A DNA stretch of 64,000 bases. It comes from Chryseosolibacter sp964532595 (GTDB lineage: Bacteria; Bacteroidota; Bacteroidia; Cytophagales; Cyclobacteriaceae). This document shows, in pieces, positions 61,410-64,000 of this stretch (position 1 is its first letter; each line of letters opens with the position of its first letter). The stretch spans positions 1 through 64,000 of the forward strand of contig CAZHIQ010000005.1 of assembly GCA_964532595.1 (NCBI GenBank), read 5' to 3'. A model generated the notes under the pieces. That model had not been told where the DNA came from and did no database searches. It saw nothing but the letters and a program-made list of their open reading frames with translations. A program made the position numbers and the translations under genes.

Positions 61410-62528
61410 TTATAGCCCCTCGGACGGAAAAAGTGTCTTGTCAATTCCCGGAATGATCTTCAGGGCGTTCTTGAAATAGATTTTCTTTAATACCTCGTCG
61501 GGCAAATCGAGACCGTACATCCTCCAAAACGCATGATAGCGCTTGTGGTACGGGAAATAGTCATCAGCCGTCTCAAGCACCCGGAAATAGGTCCCATATT
61601 CTTCGGGGACCCAACTGTCTTTTCCAAACAATACGCGATCCTGATAGTTAATCATAAACTGCCTTCCATATCGCGGTTGACGACCCAACTCCGCAATTAC
61701 TGCTCCAATTTCGGTGTACATATTCGGGAACGCATCCAGTAGCTCCCCAAGCTTTCGAAGGTCATTGCCATACCAGCCCAGATGCGCATTGATAAAAATG
61801 GTGCGGGGATGCCGTTTGAAAACGTTGTGCTGTTCACTGATGATCGTCTCCCATGACACCTCGTCGCCATGCCGACGGCGACGGTCATGAATTTTCAGCT
61901 CAAGCCACCGCTCATTGTTCTCGTCCATAGGTTGCCAAAACTGGCGGGGGTCGGCTGAGTGAATAAGGACGGGAATCCCCAACTCCGCGCATTTGTCCCA
62001 AATCGGAGCAATCCTCAAGTCGTCAACGGGCACGCGCCGACCTTTGCTGTCACGTACTGTCATCCCCAAATTCTTGAAGATCTTCAGTCCACTTGCCCCC
62101 ATCTTCACATCCTGCTCGAGTTGAGCAAGCGCGCGGGCTGTCCAATCGGGATCATCAATACCGGAGAAGTCAATATTCGTGAATACAACGAATCGGCGGG
62201 CATCGTACTTCCTGACATTGCGCAGCGCGCCCTCCAGGTGAGCATCGCTTCCACGCCCCCGTCCACTCAAATTGACCATTACCGCCATGTTGAGTTCATC
62301 CATCTGCGACAGCAGTCCACGCAGGTCTGCGGTAGGCATAGAATACTGATGATTGTGCACATCAATAAACGGATACTTCGCCCTGGCGATCTTATTCTCC
62401 GGGACCACCAGCGTAGACGGAGGATCATATCTTTCGAAATCCATCTGCTGTACTTCTCCCGTTTGGGCCATCGAAAAAGTCGACACCATCAGGCCCGTAA
62501 GCGCCAGTAGATAAGGGAATCTGTTCAT
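61410..62528 (-). CDS. Exported amidohydrolase (amidohydrolase 2 family)
   Basis: 372 residues with signal peptide (FPYLLALTGLMVSTFSMAQ). Metal-binding motifs of the TIM-barrel family are YPFIDVHNHQYS, LIHSADPRQFW, FINAHLGWYG and LFGKDSWVPEE with the catalytic Asp. The family includes decarboxylases and lactonases (ACMSD-like); substrate unknown. It lies 10 bp upstream of the nitroreductase, so they are co-transcribed. Confidence 0.93.
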   Translation of the reverse strand: MNRFPYLLALTGLMVSTFSMAQTGEVQQMDFERYDPPSTLVVPENKIARAKYPFIDVHNHQYSMPTADLRGLLSQMDELNMAVMVNLSGRGRGSDAHLEGALRNVRKYDARRFVVFTNIDFSGIDDPDWTARALAQLEQDVKMGASGLKIFKNLGMTVRDSKGRRVPVDDLRIAPIWDKCAELGIPVLIHSADPRQFWQPMDENNERWLELKIHDRRRRHGDEVSWETIISEQHNVFKRHPRTIFINAHLGWYGNDLRKLGELLDAFPNMYTEIGAVIAELGRQPRYGRQFMINYQDRVLFGKDSWVPEEYGTYFRVLETADDYFPYHKRYHAFWRMYGLDLPDEVLKKIYFKNALKIIPGIDKTLFPSEGL

Positions 62529-62643
62529 CAGGAAATTTTTTCCAAGATACGCGTTATCACCCTAACCGGACAACGATACACGGGCTGAATCCCCCCGTGA
62601 TTAATTCCAGCCGAATTGTATAAATTGCTCTCAAATGTATTCT

Positions 62644-63753
62644 ATGCGAGTTTCCTTCACCTTTCTTACAGTGCTCCTGGCCGTCGTGTTCTCGTCCGTC
62701 ACAGCACAAGATCTGTCACAGGCAGAGCAGTTCCTTCAGGCAGGCGATTTCCGTAAAGCTAACACCCTCCTCAGTCAAGCCCTGAAGACCAACCCTCAGG
62801 ACAAGCACGCGCTTTTTCTACGTGGACGAGCACGGGCAGGCCTCGGCGACTTCTATGGTGCCATCAGCGATTTTACACACTCCCTTGAAGCGGATTCCAC
62901 ACAAGCAGAGGTCTACAATCAACGCGGTCTTGCCAAGGTAAACCTTGGAGATGATGAAGGCGGTATCGAAGATTTTGACAAGGCGATAAAACTGAACAGC
63001 CGTCTTTCTACCGCATACACCAACCGCGGTCTGGCTAAATACAATATTGAAGACCTTCAGGGGGCATACTTCGATTTTTCCAGAGCATTGGAACTGGGGC
63101 CTGCTGATGCCGATGCGTACTTCAACCGCGGCGTTGTCAAAGCCGAGCTCGGTGAGTTTGTAAGCGCTATCGATGACTACTCAAAAGCCATCGAACTCGA
63201 AAAGAATGACGCAACGCTGTACAACTATCGGGGTATTGCTCACTACAGTGTCGGAAACCTCGAACAAGCCATCGCGGATTACAACGAAGCCATCAGACTG
63301 GATCCCGAAGACCCCATCAAGTATGAGAATCGAGCACTTGCCAATAGCGACCTCGACAATTTTGAAGACGCTATTGCAGACTTCACCAAGTCCATCGAGC
63401 TCAATGATGAGGATCCTGAAACTTATTATCTCCGAGGGGTGATTTATTTCTATCTCGAAGACTACGACAATGCGATTGCCGATTTTACCGAGGCTATCGC
63501 ACTCGATGATACAAATCCTGTTTATTACGACAACCGCGCTCTAAGCCGCGCCGAAAAGCAGGATTATACTGGTGCGCTGGAAGACTACTCTCAGTCGATT
63601 GCTCTTTATCCCAACGATCCGGAAACCTACTACCAACGCGCCCTGGTCAAAATCAGTATGAATAACAAATACGACGCCTGTCTTGATCTGAAGCGCGCAG
63701 AAGAACTTGGCTCCGAAGAAGCACGGGCTCAGATTCGAAAGCATTGTAAATAA
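62644..63753 (+). CDS. Secreted TPR-repeat protein
   Basis: 369 residues from the ATG at 62644; an ATG three codons earlier (62635) is an alternative. Signal peptide FLTVLLAVVFSSVTAQ. About nine consecutive TPR motifs, each with the pattern A-x-Y-N-R-G-x-A-x3-L-x2-x-x-x-A-I-x-D-Y/F-x-x-A-I-x-L (for example AIADYNEAIRLDPEDP and AIDDYSKAIELEKND). Likely a periplasmic protein-binding scaffold. It precedes the M14 gene by 7 bp. Confidence 0.92.
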   Translation: MRVSFTFLTVLLAVVFSSVTAQDLSQAEQFLQAGDFRKANTLLSQALKTNPQDKHALFLRGRARAGLGDFYGAISDFTHSLEADSTQAEVYNQRGLAKVNLGDDEGGIEDFDKAIKLNSRLSTAYTNRGLAKYNIEDLQGAYFDFSRALELGPADADAYFNRGVVKAELGEFVSAIDDYSKAIELEKNDATLYNYRGIAHYSVGNLEQAIADYNEAIRLDPEDPIKYENRALANSDLDNFEDAIADFTKSIELNDEDPETYYLRGVIYFYLEDYDNAIADFTEAIALDDTNPVYYDNRALSRAEKQDYTGALEDYSQSIALYPNDPETYYQRALVKISMNNKYDACLDLKRAEELGSEEARAQIRKHCK

Positions 63754-63760
63754 TTGGCGC

Positions 63761-64000
63761 ATGAAGACGACGTCCACACTCCTGGCGCTGGCCATTGCGC
63801 TACCCGCGCTCGCTCAGAATAGCTTGAAAAGCCCCGCCGAATTCCTCGGCTATGAAGCTGGCGAACAATTTACGATGCACCATCGGGTGATCGACTACTT
63901 CACGCACATCGACGAAGAGGTTTCCAACGCCCAACTAACGCACTATGGTCGGACCTACGAGGGGCGACCGCTCGTGTATCTCGCCATCACGTCTCCGGCT
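63761..64000 (+). CDS. M14 family zinc carboxypeptidase (N-terminus only)
   Basis: 80 residues visible before the window ends. A signal peptide (LLALAIALPALAQ) precedes SPAEFLGYEAGEQFTMHHRVIDYF and YGRTYEGRPLVYLAI, the typical start of Bacteroidota M14-like peptidases. The HxxE zinc motif lies beyond the window. It follows the TPR gene by 7 bp. Confidence 0.85.
   Translation, partial: MKTTSTLLALAIALPALAQNSLKSPAEFLGYEAGEQFTMHHRVIDYFTHIDEEVSNAQLTHYGRTYEGRPLVYLAITSPA

Noticed and set aside
62644..63753. Periodic nucleotide pattern suggestive of tandem DNA repeats
   Set aside because: The period reflects 34-residue TPR units in a protein, with divergent codons; not a DNA satellite or CRISPR.
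1..64000. CRISPR array, tRNA, rRNA, insertion sequence, prophage or integrase
   Set aside because: None seen on reading both strands; gene content is uniform chromosomal core with no transposase, integrase or phage-like gene.

Overview
The window comes from a chromosome of a free-living member of the Bacteroidota, most likely of the Cytophagales type. The grounds are gliding-motility lipoproteins and partners (GldB, GldD, GldE), the long Bacteroidota form of IspH, OmpA/PD40 and TonB-dependent outer-membrane proteins, a YpdA-type reductase, a 29-residue AURKAIP1/COX24 mini-protein, and TAnnTTTG promoter boxes close to start codons with almost no Shine-Dalgarno sequences. I see no phage, insertion sequence, CRISPR array, rRNA or tRNA. 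It reads as a stable core region with some lineage-specific secreted proteins.

Layout. 1-3.6 kb: a DUF1501 gene (cut by the window edge) behind a cytochrome c/DUF1549/DUF1553 gene. 3.7-5.5 kb: a DinB-like protein and a truncated, motif-poor acyl-CoA-synthetase-like protein. 5.5-9.3 kb: polA and a threonine/serine dehydratase. 9.2-13.7 kb: two tandem secreted M1 peptidases. 13.7-16.1 kb: HupE/UreJ-like membrane protein divergent from a DUF6702 protein, then gldB. 16.1-19.9 kb: tpiA, prmA, an alpha/beta hydrolase and lysA. 19.9-30.2 kb: dsbD, an M23 peptidase, a patatin/beta-barrel protein, two tandem OmpA-family proteins and an aldehyde dehydrogenase. 30.3-33.7 kb: a large AsmA-like protein, then a stretch rich in hairpins with a small ORF.

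33.7-42.9 kb is an informational and gliding cluster. On the minus strand HU, a TPR membrane protein, the AURKAIP1/COX24 mini-protein and rng follow one another; divergently on the plus strand lie mutY, ssb, gldE, gldD, a lipoprotein, a class V aminotransferase and a YciI-like protein. 42.9-52.9 kb: 2'-5' RNA ligase-like protein, dipeptidyl peptidase IV, ypdA, fructosamine kinase, TonB receptor, ispH (no AUG/GUG/UUG start available), a YodC-like small protein and a DegP/HtrA protease. 52.9-64 kb: M20 amidohydrolase, several unrecognised secreted proteins including a tandem paralogous pair, an AlkC-like N-terminal fragment, an NAPE-PLD-like MBL hydrolase, a TfoX-like protein, a redoxin-like protein without CxxC, a nitroreductase, a secreted amidohydrolase, a TPR protein and the start of an M14 carboxypeptidase.

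No convincing novel defence or mobile system is visible. The points most worth following are the ispH start, the loss of proofreading residues in PolA, the degenerate adenylating enzyme, the mini-protein, the intergenic hairpins and the secreted paralogous pair. All family assignments were made by eye from motifs and memory; no database search was run.
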